From positions 18,371,382 through 18,435,381 of the forward strand of contig JAJEKV010000001.1 in NCBI GenBank assembly GCA_021234155.1: a stretch of DNA of 64,000 nt, given 5' to 3'. Position 1 is the stretch's first letter. Each line of letters begins with the position of its first letter. A program made the translations under genes and the position numbers. Below the pieces are notes generated by a model. That model saw nothing but the letters and a program-made list of their open reading frames with translations. It searched no databases and was not told where the DNA came from. This document shows positions 53,965-64,000 of the stretch, piece after piece. Source of the stretch: Isoetes taiwanensis. Lineage: Eukaryota > Streptophyta > Lycopodiopsida > Isoetales > Isoetaceae.

Positions 53965-54275
53965 TAAGACTGCTTTTCGCACCATATAGGCATTATGAGT
54001 TTGTGGTAATGCCATTTGGGCTTACCAATGCACCAACCACTTTTATGAGGCTTATGAATGATGTTTTTCGGGTTCATATTGACCAATTTGTGCTCATGTT
54101 TTTCGACGATATTCTGATTTATTCCAAAACACTTGAAGAGCAGGTTGAACATTTGCGCTCATTTCTAAAGCTTTTAAGGCAACATAAGTTTTATGGTAAG
54201 CTTTCCAAATGCAGTTTTGCTCAAGAGCAGTTGATTTATTTAGGCCATGTTCATGAGTTAATTTTTATAAGGTGA
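53965..54275 (+). pseudogene. Gypsy RT fragment (family B), second half
   Basis: Continues the RT cut at 39672. After a short frame defect (CGCACCATATAGG) it reads FVVMPFGLTNAPTTFMRLMN, the catalytic MFFDDILIYSK, and KFYGKLSKCSF to YLGHV. It is then joined abruptly to a polypurine-like AAGGTGAGAA, so RNase H and integrase have been deleted. Confidence 0.92.
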
Positions 54276-54278
54276 GAA

Positions 54279-56040
54279 TGTAACGAACCCAGTGGCTTAG
54301 ACTAGCTTCTTGATATCCATAAGGGATGTGCATAGATTTAACTGCATATTGATAGTAGGGAGGAACACACCTTGGGTTTGAGCTCGGTTTATTAAATGTG
54401 TTGGACATGACATTGGTATTTCCATTTAAAAACAAGTTAATGGTCATAATAGTTCTTTTAAAAATGTGAGCACATCTAAATAGGGGGGAGCAAAATCGTG
54501 GTTGTGCCAGATAAGCATGATCTCGATTAGAGGGGCATGTAGCATGCTGGATTTACATTTGGCCTGATCCTGGGATTCAAAGATCTTGCCAAGTGTTCTC
54601 TTGCTCCCAGGGCAAAAGTATATAAGAAGCAGAAGGGCTGGCCGGATGGTGGATGGAGGAGGAAAAGAGAAGAAGATCGGAGGCTGAGCAAGGAGAGAGA
54701 GTCCAAAGCATATAATTTAGGTGGGGATTCTGCTTGTCTGAGGATTTTGTTGTTTATTTTTTATTATTGTGAATCATGAAAGGGTAAAGCCATCATTTGG
54801 AGCTGATTGATAGCCTGCCTCTGTAATCTGCCATACAAACTAATTGAGTCATTTGAATCCTGCTCCTTGCTGTAGAAAATCGGCCCGATAGCTGTAAGAA
54901 TCCAGTCTTGTCTCATGAAAACTCCGTCCTTCTGTCTGCCGACCTCGGATTGCTGATCTTAGTTTCATCCTCCAGACTGTCTTAAGCTATATAACTCCAA
55001 TTCGATGGCAAAGCCTGCCTTTTGTGAAAGATCAGAAAAAAATTGGAGGAGCTGGAAGCTGGCCGCCCTTGGCTGCCGTTGCCTCTTCCTGTAAGATCCG
55101 GTGTCCCCATACATATATATTAAATTAGTGTCTAAGGTTTTGAACCATATTAGAGTTTTTATCAATACATTCTAAGCTATTAAGACCATACCTTTAGATT
55201 TTTGCTATTAAAGTTAAAGCTTTAGAGCCTTAAGTTGTTTTGATTCTTAGAGTTTCTACCATAAATAAACCCTCCTAGGCAATAAACCTTATGATGTCGA
55301 AATCCCAGCTAGCCGAGAACCTTGAGTTCTACTCTTGAGAAACCTAATCATATGACCTTGTCTTAGAATTTGGTAAATTAGTCCGGTCGTATGAAAATAT
55401 TTGTCTTCGCTAGCCTCTGACGTGGAATGTTCGTACAAGTACATAAATTTGAGGTTGGTTTTTCCATGGCTTGGGTCACTTGGTAGAAATTATAACATAT
55501 AAGGATCTATGATGGTATTTTCGTGATATTGTGCATTTGCATTACGTGATGTTGTGTATTTGCATGCAACGGCCCACCTTCGGAGGGGTGGGGTGGCCGT
55601 GTAACTCCGCATCTATGTTAGATGGCCTGACGGATGAGTTAAAGCCTGTATGCAGACGGAGAGAGTGGTCACCTTGGGGTCGCCACCCAAGGATTATGCT
55701 TGTCATGTAGTTATGCATGAAACATGTAGTTATGGAATGTGCTAACTTATTCAGCGGGAGTCTTGACGGAGCAGGTAAATAATGTATTGTTGTTATGCTC
55801 ATGAATGAATGTTGAAGATCCCTAATGCTCCTCCCCACTTAGTCCTTGTTTATATATATATATATTTATTATTTTAGAATGGGAAGTATAACTTTCTTCT
55901 TTCAAAAGATAGAATGAATAATTTTCTTCCCCACCTATTCATGCTTTGAATCCTCATTACCTAAATTTGGCATAAAACTGATGGGAAGCTTCCAGTTATA
56001 ATATTTTGATGTCTGTTTTCCTTCATGCCCTAGATCGTAC
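54279..56040 (+). mobile_element. Probable 3' LTR of the family B gypsy element (right end not located)
   Basis: TGTAACGAACCC follows the purine tract at 54279, the classic start of many plant gypsy LTRs. The sequence has LTR-like mixed composition and no ORF. I could not find a matching CGTTACA-type end or a second copy, so the right limit is a guess placed before the promoter-homologous sequence near 56040. A short TATATATATATAT run lies at 55849-55865. Confidence 0.5.
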
Positions 56041-56279
56041 GGTCTAGAATTTGTTTGAAGAGATCAGACGATCATGACAAATCCTATTTTTTTGTACACG
56101 CTCCCTTAGTTTTTTCTCGGTGAAATAAGTAGTCTAAGTGGAAAAAAATGGTCTAAGTCAATTCTTTGAGCGTACAGCCACGAAACTATATTAAGTATCT
56201 TATATTATAATGTTATTCCGTAAGTGTTGGACCCAGCCCTAAATCCAAAGGCTGAGATTTAGGGTTGAGATTTGATGGT

Positions 56280-56440
56280 TGAGATTTGGTCGAAGAAGAG
56301 GCACCGAAGAAGAGGGCATCGATTTGCAGTCTCTGCTCTGCCCTTTCCACGCTACTGATATTCGTGTCTTGATCTTGGCTTGGAAGCTTCAGGCCTCTCG
56401 CCAGGGTTATTTTACCTTGGCATGGCTGAGGTTTAATCAC
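56280..56440 (+). pseudogene. Possible DCN1-like (cullin neddylation) gene fragment inside the Helitron
   Basis: One open frame reads IDLQSLLCPFHATDIRVLIL then AWKLQASRQGYFTLAWLRFN. The motif D-x-R-V/M-L-x-LAWK-x-x-A-x-x-QGYFT resembles the DCUN1 domain of DCN1/AAR3-like proteins. It is a single exon-sized piece without its flanking domains. Confidence 0.4.
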
Positions 56441-57319
56441 TATCTTATGGTTACGATTTGCCAATCTTTCGAACTTAGGGTTAGGAGATAACGCAACACA
56501 GTTTTATCGCTATTCCTTCTTACTCCGGTAGGATCAAAAGACCAAGGCATTGTGATTGTGTTCTTTGCCTCAGAAGCCAGGACCCGCATTCCGAAAAGGC
56601 AGAACCATGTAGACAAAAGCTTTATGTCAATTTTTGGAGTCAGGCATCAGGCTTAGGTCTTATCAAGTATGATGCTAAGGCCTCATAGAAACTTCTTTCG
56701 ATTCCCAACTTGCATGTGGTTCTGTGAGTTTTTAATTTGGAAAACCAGCTTCTTATCGTCCAACGTATTTTCTTACCACTCTTGGTGAAGTAGCTGGGGA
56801 AATAATGGCATGCAGAGGTTCGATATCCTCTATTTTTTTCCATTTCTCATCCAGTATTTTCATCTGCAACAGATTGTTTTCTGCAACAGAGTATTTTCTA
56901 ACCTGTGTATAGCTTTGTTCCTGTCAGAGTTCTGAGCAGCATTCCTTTAGAATGCAGATACCTGGCTAGAAGGAAAGACGGTAAGCATTATGTACATTAG
57001 AAAGAAATAAGTGGTATAGTTATAAGCTAGAGGCATCTTGCCATGGGTTCATCAAGCAAATAAACTTGCACATTGGCTTAGGTTGCTTTTTCATTGGCAA
57101 TCTATCGATGCTTTAGTTTTTAATTTGCATTGATTTATGACTTGCTTTGATGTCAGTCTGTTGCCTTATTTAGGACACCAGATGCAGGCTGCTTAGCAGT
57201 TGTTTTGCACACAGGATGTGTAATAAGCTAGGGCAAACTAATGAGACCATTCTCTTCTCAGAGAAAAGGGTAAGTTATATGGCAGAATGGTTCTTTCATA
57301 TGTTTGATGTCTTTTTTTG

Positions 57320-57600
57320 GCTCCCCACAGGATTGAAAAATGGGTTCTGCATTTTGGAATGCTAATAATGACTTGGAGGAACTCAAATATAGGAAATGAA
57401 CTGATTTGGTAGAGATACCCCTTTCAATTTGACTTACAATTGTTGGTGCTTTCTTATTATGTCATAATTTTAATAATCTATTACCTTGCAGGAATGGGCC
57501 GCCCAGCACTTTTCAGGACCATACAAAGCACCTGAACTCTTGCAGACATGAATGAAATAACTCACCTTTGGTCTCTTGGGTGTACTCTCTTTACCACTAT
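57320..57600 (+). pseudogene. Captured STK16-like protein kinase exons inside the Helitron
   Basis: An exon at 57492-57600 between a TTGCAG acceptor and a GTAAGT donor reads EWAAQHFSGPYKAPELLQT, then after a one-base shift DMNEITHLWSLGCTLFTTM. These are kinase subdomains VIII (APE-type motif) and IX (D-x-W-S-x-G). The EWAAQH-S-PYRAPEL and WSLGCTL wording resembles plant relatives of STK16. The preceding exon near 57332-57402 contains MGSA where kinases have DFGSA, with stops. A fragment, not functional. Confidence 0.7.
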
Positions 57601-59105
57601 GTAAGTCTTTATGCATTTTCTAAACTTATTACTTCTTACAGGTGATGTAAGAATTCAGGTACATCACTGCAAGCACTTAGAATAGGGCGCACAATATTAT
57701 GTATGCAACTGGAAATTGATTCCAAATTGTTTGGAAATGGATTCAAGCAATCTATGATTTGAAGCTTTATTACAGTTGAAAGGCCAAACTCATATGAAGA
57801 ATCAAGTGGCTCAATCTTTGTTTCACCGTGTAGTGTTGTATATACTAAAATAGCTTTTGTATTGCAAAATCACATTGAAGTGTAGGTCGGTAGAAGAAAA
57901 TTGTAGAAGAAAATGCTTGTGTCTTGGAAATGAGGCGTCAAATGCTAGCCGCAGCTGATCCAAAGCTATTACTAATGCTTAGCTATGTATCTTAACACAC
58001 ATCACAATGCTTTGCAAAAAGGCTTACAAGAAGCTTACAATGCCTACCTCTTCTACCATCCCAACCGTTTTAGAATAATGAATGCACTGCAGTCAAATGC
58101 AAGAAAGCAAGTTTACAAAAAATGAAGAATTATTGAAGTAATACCAAATAAAATGAGAGCAAATTTCCCTTACAATTTCTTCACTCGCACACACAAACAA
58201 CTGCCAGGTGTTGCAAGTCTCTGTGGAATATGTGTCAGCTAACATATAAATGGAAAAATGACTTGAAATAAAAAGACATCCTTGGAGAAAATTATGGAAT
58301 GGAATATGTGTTACATAACATATAAATGGAAAAATGATTTGAAATAAAAAGACATTCTTAGTAGTGGAAATTATTTCTTTTGCATTGAACGTACCATGTA
58401 TGCCGCAACATGCAACTGTATCATCACGCCACATCATCCATATAGAATTTTATTAGAATGACTGAATTTGAAAGAAAGTATTTCTTATTTTGATCATGCT
58501 GCATCTTCCATATAGGATTTTCTTAGAATAATCGAATAAAAGGAAGAATTCTTTATTTTTCACCCTCCTTTTTTTTTCAAAAAATGTTTGACGGTCCTAA
58601 CAAAACCCTAAAGACCATTGAACAACGAAAACCCATATGCTGACATCAGAATTATACGGAAACATCATACGAATACACTTCAAAACCATTGAAAACCATA
58701 CGTAAGCCCACACCAAAACAACATTTTGGAAACTTAATGGTCAAAATTTGACGCCATAGCACGGCCAAGATTCCATGCTAGGCTTAAGGTTTAGGTTCAT
58801 TGCAGTTTTAGGTGTGTGCAGTGTAGTCGATAGGCGCATGCATGTGTTTCATATGCATATCTCCAAGCGAAGCCCAACAACGCTAGACATCATTATTACT
58901 CATGCTTTTGCGCCCAAAACATTTGCAGACTTCTAACGTATGCCCAGCAACGCTGGGCACTGTTACTAGTAAGATATTAAGATTTTTAATGCAGGGAAAG
59001 GAAGCTCCCATGGAAGCTCCGATTCTAAAAAATCCGAGAGTAAGAGAATAAGAAATGTGAGGCTTCAAATAAGCTTCTAACTACTTACACTAAAGAAAAG
59101 CAGCA

Positions 59106-59473
59106 ATGGCAGAAACAAAAGTTGTATTAGCGCTTGCAATTCTTCTTATAACTTGGACTTGTTCCGGTAAGCATGTTTGTAGCAAAAAAATGAAAAACGA
59201 TTGCAAAACAGAAATTGACTGAATTTTGTGCAGGAGAAGCAGAAGCAAAAGAATACGGGGCGTTGGCGGGAGGAAGAAGAGGTCTTCTTGTTCAGAAAAG
59301 CTCAGAGGTAAGTACTAACTAAATGACTGGCTTTGATTTGTGCGCAAATCAGAAGGAAAAATAAATACCTATGATGATGCTGTTTGCAGGGAGAGATGCC
59401 ATTTTCTAGCGACTACGCAGGCCCTAGACACAGTTCCGTAGATAGCACGCCTTCGCCGCCACCAGAAAAATAA
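59106..59473 (+). CDS. Small secreted peptide precursor with DY motif, paralogue A (72 aa, three exons)
   Basis: Exons 59106-59166, 59234-59307 and 59390-59473 with GT-AG introns of 67 and 82 bp. The precursor starts with a signal peptide (MAETKVVLALAILLITWTCS). It continues EAEAKEYGALAGGRRGLLVQ and ends SSDYAGPRHSSVDSTPSPPP-EK. DY plus Pro and His near the C-terminus suggests a tyrosine-sulfated peptide hormone (PSY- or RGF/GLV-like); this paralogue fits PSY spacing about as well as RGF. Reading frame and exon sizes are conserved with paralogue B at 32221-32571, while the mature peptide region differs, compatible with divergent signalling. It converges on the TPD1-like gene 270 bp downstream. 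A Helitron has replaced the sequence beyond about -137, where paralogue B has its TATA-like motif. Confidence 0.8.
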
Positions 59474-59742
59474 CATGGACTGAATAACTCTGGCTTGGAG
59501 TTTATGTATGTAGTGCTTGATACAAATAAATAGGAGGATTTGTTTAAATATTCAAATGTTTCATAACGGATTGAAATCTCTCATGGACCTCCTGTGATGC
59601 CGAGACAACATAAGGCAATTGTGGCTTGAAATACTTGTTTATAAAATTCCATTAACACCTCACAATTATACTTAAGAAAACAGCGATATATTGAATGAAA
59701 TGCTTGTGAGACGCGACAAAAACTGTATGAAAAAACTGTAAC

Positions 59743-60201
59743 TTAAGAACAGGAGACTTGTCTAAAAAGAGCAAAGCCCAATTGAGGATCGGGAACTTGG
59801 AGATGGAATTGGATGCTAAAACGGGGAGGCAGAGGGAGGCCGTCGTTCAGCTGGCAAACGCCCGGTTGGATCCACATTATATGATGAGGATTGACGCCAG
59901 AAACAGTGTATATATCTTGGCTATTGCAAGCTACAAAATTCTCCTGAACTGTGCAGTCGCAATTGCTGCTTATGCTTACTTCAATCCCTCCCTTCAGCGG
60001 CGCGGGCCTTGGAATTGGAGTCTGTTTTATTGTCAGATAATCGTCCCTGTTGCACCCTGCACAAAAAAAAACAAAAAAATGTTCGCCCATTTTTGGTTTT
60101 AGAATTCGATTCTTCAAACAGTGTGTTTAATCGAAGATTTGAAATGTACCTTGTGCCGTAGTTGCTAGGATGAGTAAAGCAGCGACGAATCTGAGCGCCA
60201 T
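59743..60201 (-). CDS. TPD1-like six-cysteine secreted protein (121 aa, two exons)
   Basis: Minus strand: exon 1 60201-60150 encodes the signal peptide (MALRFVAALLILATTAQG). Exon 2 60056-59743 follows a TGTGCAG acceptor. The mature protein has six cysteines (CNRDDYL, SSNCDC, VACNSQDIY, PGVCQLNDGLPL, VSCS) in the arrangement of the TPD1 family. In that family the Arabidopsis founder is a secreted ligand acting with receptor kinase EMS1 in anther cell fate, and homologues occur across land plants. The CxxNDGxPL signature and terminal SC are visible. Length is shorter than TPD1 itself but typical of small TPD1-like proteins. Two decayed copies at 31.8 and 37.5 kb keep the same linkage to DY-peptide copies. 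Confidence 0.82.
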
Positions 60202-61892
60202 CTTCCCTTTTGAAAACTGATCATGGATGGCATTTTTGTAGTGCAACAGTCTTATGCATTTCGTATACTCTATTTTTTTCGTCAATTTCCTATTTTCCAA
60301 TTTTTTCAATTTCGTAGGAATGTCATTTATACTCAAAGAATGTTATATTAACATGGCAAATATGCATCCCATATGACTATGAAGGGATCACTCATGCTTC
60401 CAAATCCCTAATAGCTCTAACTACATAATCTACCGTTGTATGTCATTCTCCACCACATTTTGCATATAACCTAATGGGTATTTGCCAAATTTTGTATAGA
60501 AACTTCAAAACTCCTACATTTCTTGCATGCAAGCGAAAACTCGAACAGGAAATTAAGGATTTCAATAACCCCCAATTTTTAAATGCATGATCTCACTTAC
60601 ACTCACATTTGATTATTGGTCCTGTAAGCGTAATTATAATAATAAGATGATCTTACTAAGAAACCACCCAAATTGGGCAATAATGTGACCAAGATACTTG
60701 AACCACCATTAAGACGAACATGTTGCTACTTTTGTAATTCTATTCTACTAGCCAACTCTCCCTATCATGCTAATTGCATCCAATACAACTCCTACTTACT
60801 CAAATGAAGAAGTGATCATATAAATAATAGCACCTTATGCTCCATCATCTCTTAAGTCAAGGCACTCTATCTCAAGATGAGCCTTGTTTGTTGAGTCTCT
60901 TTATTTTTTTCTTTGCAGCAGATTATATCTTATTTAGATCAAATAAAGTGGATTATTGCCATCTTGGTAGGATTTCTCTAATTGTTATTTTGGCCTATGG
61001 GCACGACGCCACTTGCAATTTGGGCATCACCTATTGAGTTGAGTCACAGGCCTTAGGTTGCTTAGAGAGCCATTGCTTTGGGTTATATCAATGTCCCTAG
61101 GTCACATGGGAGTAAGTTGAATGTACAAGAAGGAACATCTCGATTTTACCATGGTTAAGGCAAAATAACAACTTGCATTATATACAAATATGAAAATATA
61201 TAATTGTTCTCAATAAGTTGCTAACATAGAGATGACGATGCATGCCACACCAATAATTAGATGTACACTTATCAGTTTCAAGGCTATATATAGGACATTA
61301 GGATTGACACAAACTTATTATTTGTGAATCATTTTGGCATTTTTGTAGTCCACTGGTTTTGCATTTTGTATTGTTCCTGTCAATTTCTTATTTATAATGA
61401 TCAACTTTGATTCCCAGCCATGGATGCATAGAATATTCCCACATTATTCCAGATCAGTGGCCACCAATTTTTGAAACCAAAAACTTAAACATCCAATCAA
61501 TGGTAAACAACTGTATGGTTGAGAATATTTTATTCACAATATATTTACATACATCAGAGATTATAGCTTCACATCACAAAATCACAAACACGTAAGTTCA
61601 AAGACTGAAACACAAGACAATATTCACATTGGTTGTTGGATGCTCAGAACAGGGTAAAAGCACGCTGTGGTGTTCCAATTCGGCTGTGCCCCTTGTCCCT
61701 TCAAAATGTGGCGTTGCATCCGCCACTTTTGTGGTATGAAAGTATAATTATGGCACCGCTCAACTGTCGTTATTTAAGAACGGAGTCCTAATTTCAAAAA
61801 CTAAAATTCAAATTTCTATTCTTTGGCCCCTTCCTATTCTTTGCCTACGTCCTATTCTTTGGCTCCCTCCCTGCTGCAAGCTCCAATCCATT
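60202..61892. other. AT-rich intergenic sequence
   Basis: No supported gene. About 65 bp containing TGGCATTTTTGTAGT and GTCAATTTC-TATTT at 60229-60300 recurs diverged at 61331-61395, which may be a relic of a duplicated promoter region of the TPD1-like gene. Otherwise nothing recognised. Confidence 0.5.
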
Positions 61893-62866
61893 GTGGATAT
61901 GGATGTCAATGAGGTAATCTGTCCACAAACCGGCATTTCAGACAGGAGAAAACGAAGAAGAACCAAGGAAGAAGAAATGTTGAAGAAAAGACGCCAGAGG
62001 AAAAGAAGAAGAGAAGAAAAATTAGAGCTTGCAGAATTGGCAGAAGGATCCGGTTCATCAAGAAGTGCAAGTAGTAAATGCCGTATTGTCCTTAAAAGCA
62101 CTGTTTCATTATTTATGGACTTTCCCTGAGTCCATACGTCTCCGAAATTGAGTCAAATTTCTGAAATATGATGGTTTTTTAAATAGAATGACGTAAATTT
62201 TCGGGAAACGTGCAGGTAGGTGAGATGGCAGAAGCTTTTTCTATTAAGCCAAGGAAAAGCCCGCCCAACTCGTGGTCAAGGAAAAGCGCGTCCTGTATAA
62301 GAGGTGTTGCTAGTGAGGCTTTGTTTTGCAAATCTGTGCAGCATAGATTCATAACGAAGCAGTGAGAATGGTTGAAACGAGGCGCCGGTATGGACTCACA
62401 ATGCCTGAAATGCAGTCCCATATCAGTGAGCAAATCTTAGCCCACGCGAATCAATTGCAGGTTGAGGTGCAGAATGAGATAAATCAGAATGGAAGAAACG
62501 AAATCAGTGGGCAGGTCATGAAGCTCCTCCGTGGGGATGGGTTGTTAAAGGAAAACAATTATCAACTCAATAGGGTGGAGTTGGAAGCTTCCCTGATATC
62601 ATTGAAACGACATGTCTCTGTGGGAGAGGCCCCCAAGAGGCTACTCAAATTAGAGGATGTTTGGTGCACAACACCTTGAGACCATTATTTAAGAAACTTT
62701 ATAAAAAGGAGAAAAGGCAAACAAGTGAAGATTTGGTAACCAAGCTCATTGTCAACACTCCTCACTCGATCCTTGAGTTGGATGAATGGTCTGAGTCAGA
62801 GCAGCGAAATTACATTGATGAGTTCGATCAGGGTGATCTTATTCAAGTAGAACTAGCCATTGACTG
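61893..62866 (+). CDS. Unrecognised gene with strongly basic N-terminus (probably spliced, one frame break)
   Basis: The first segment from 61893 (MDMDVNEVICPQTGISDRR) runs into a dense K/R stretch (KRRRTKEEEMLKKRRQRKRR) that looks like a nuclear localisation signal. A GTAGT donor near 62069 and a GTGCAG acceptor near 62216 suggest an intron, followed by VGEMAEAFSIKPRKSPPNSW. A later segment, 62362-62679, reads GLTMPEMQSHISEQILAHAN and QVMKLLRGDGLLKENNYQLN. The overlapping frame 62661-62866 continues LRPLFKKLYKKEKRQTSEDL to VELAID. The last two overlap and probably form one exon with an indel. Helical, charged; I do not recognise the family. Confidence 0.5.
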
Positions 62867-63790
62867 AAACCTGGCACCCTGATATTTTCTACTTTGTATT
62901 CTGTTTTTGTCAAACTGCCTACGTCGAGGCATGTTGTTTTATTGGTTTTATAATATGTGTATCACATCTATGTAATGCATTTCTTAATGAATGGAACCGG
63001 TTCTATCTATTTTTATGATGGAGCATAGGCCACAATCCCTAGACACCAATTTGTTTTGTGCAAATTGGGCGCCCGCCCAATTTGCCCTGATAGTCGTATG
63101 AACAAAGTTTAATAGAAGCCTCCAAAGGAAATAGGGCGCCCGCCCAATTTGAACAAAGTTTTAGACTTCAAAGGCGAGAAAATAAAATAGAAATACACCT
63201 TTGTCACAAATATAATTAATCCAACGCAAATAAAAGTACTTGAAAACTATAAGACCAAGTATGGATGCTACCTAATCTGATCATATCGGATATAAATTCT
63301 TATGAACTTATGAAATACATCTCATAGATTGTAATTATTGGTGATTTTGTCAATCTCAGAAGCGTCGCTCGAACCCAAACAATATGGATAGTAACATGGT
63401 AATTTTCGCGAGGGGGGAGTCTTTTCGACGACAAGTAGCTATACCATGCAGCCGTGTATCAAGGGTGATCCCTTTGATAATGCATGCATGAAGGTCGCCG
63501 AAAGTCATTAGGCAAGTGAGGGTGTCCAAATGCTCTACGGAGGTGGAGGCAATTGGGACCTCTCAAGAACTCTCTAGCGGCGAGACATAGCAAAGGGCTG
63601 TGCTATCACTCGAATGCGGCTATACTTATAGCCAAGTAATTATTGATGAAGCACTGTAGTAACATTATTGGGCGTACATACGACTGTTAAGTATATCCAA
63701 TAATTATTGTGTACAATACCAACAATAATTCTGGTTGGTATAAATATATATCAAACCAATGTTGGCCAACAAATTTGGCCTTAGTCTAAC
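62867..63790. other. 3' flank and intergenic sequence with two GGGCGCCCGCCCAATTTG repeats
   Basis: GGGCGCCCGCCCAATTTG occurs at about 63067-63084 and 63133-63150. The first is embedded in CAAATTGGGC...GCCCAATTTG, an inverted repeat. No ORF of note. A TATA-like TATAAATATATA is at about 63739-63750. Confidence 0.55.
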
Positions 63791-63791
63791 C

Positions 63792-63900
63792 ATGTGGTCT
63801 CCTGTTGGTCCTGAACGTGATTCCATTACGTGCAAGATGAATCACGAAAACTTCAAGCAGTGCCGCGAGCGCGAAGCCATGGAAGATTGGATGACACTGT
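63792..63900 (+). CDS. Possible first exon of a gene running off the right edge
   Basis: ATG at 63792, about 45 bp downstream of the TATA-like sequence, opens MWSPVGPERDSITCKMNHEN then FKQCREREAMEDWMT, followed by a GTGAGT donor-like site at 63899-63904. Only this arrangement supports it; the product is not recognised. Confidence 0.3.
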
Positions 63901-64000
63901 GAGTCTCAATCCTCGCCATTATCCTGATCCCTTCGATGTTATCATCCATATGATATGGAATAGAGAGCATCAGATGTACATGATAGAAAAGATCTCTGGG

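Larger units (their letters stand above)
56198..58969 (+). mobile_element. Non-autonomous Helitron with captured gene fragments
   Basis: Starts TCTTATATTATAATGTTAT after A (56197) and ends TGCCCAGCAACGCTGGGCAC, TGTTACTAG before T (58970). The flanks 56150-56197 and 58970-59020 join to match the continuous sequence upstream of the paralogous DY-peptide gene (reverse complement of about 32660-32750), so the empty site is present in this window. The 3' end is 137 bp upstream of the start codon at 59106. Interior: fragments of a kinase gene and possibly a DCN1-like gene, and an ~80-bp direct repeat around 58238-58365. Confidence 0.9.

Noticed and set aside
59758..60102. 114-codon plus-strand ORF opposite the TPD1-like gene
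   Set aside because: The minus strand has a signal peptide, a valid intron and the six-cysteine TPD1 pattern; the plus-strand ORF is a shadow.

Overview
The window reads as nuclear DNA of a land plant. The support is spliced small secreted-protein genes with GT-AG introns, a six-cysteine protein of the plant TPD1 type, a DY-motif peptide precursor of the plant tyrosine-sulfated class, chromodomain Ty3/gypsy elements primed by initiator tRNA-Met, and Helitrons carrying plant gene fragments. I cannot name the species. Most of the window is transposable elements, many nested inside one another. Insertion order can often be read directly from target-site duplications and from uninterrupted paralogous copies.

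Positions 1-21185: the 3' part of an older LTR element (internal region 1-2240, LTR from 2241) is interrupted by a 17.4-kb LTR retrotransposon, 3197-20596, with a GGCAT target duplication. The older LTR resumes at 20602 and ends at 21185. The 17.4-kb element encodes, in order, a histone H3-like protein with an H3-identical N-terminus and a complete H3 histone fold, a 507-aa accessory protein of unknown function, gag, protease-RT-RNase H, and integrase with a chromodomain-like end. Its 5' part (most of the LTR, the primer site and the H3 gene) is tandemly duplicated. The first H3 copy is broken and the second is intact.

Positions 21186-39672: broken gypsy fragments lie in a long inverted repeat (21186-22418 against 37599-39672, the latter with a 5'-truncated LINE). 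A second, tighter inverted duplication (31.8-37.6 kb) carries a convergent pair of small secreted-protein genes. The left arm keeps an intact DY-peptide gene (32221-32571, minus) and a TPD1-like relic. The right arm keeps only remnants and has received a 2.7-kb non-autonomous LTR element (33913-36648, target duplication GCAAC). A coiled-coil-type gene of unknown function begins at 27458.

Positions 39673-53964: a 14.3-kb DNA transposon interrupts the gypsy reverse transcriptase, whose second half resumes at 53965. It has perfect 23-bp terminal inverted repeats and a TAAG(A) target duplication. It carries a decayed minus-strand gene resembling DUF7869 proteins (probable transposase), a Helitron with a 1.8-kb polypurine tract, and plus-strand cargo exons including an FCP1/HAD phosphatase-like domain. 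Introns of the cargo hold repeated palindromes centred on CTCGACTCGCGAGTCGAG.

Positions 53965-64000: the rest of the gypsy RT and a probable LTR are followed by a 2.77-kb Helitron (56198-58969) carrying kinase and possible DCN1-like gene fragments. This Helitron sits 137 bp upstream of the second intact DY-peptide gene (59106-59473), which converges on an intact TPD1-like gene (59743-60201, minus). An unrecognised basic nuclear-type gene (about 61.9-62.9 kb) and a possible first exon at the right edge complete the window.

Frame breaks are common and many fall next to CG dinucleotides, so some may be consensus errors rather than biological decay.
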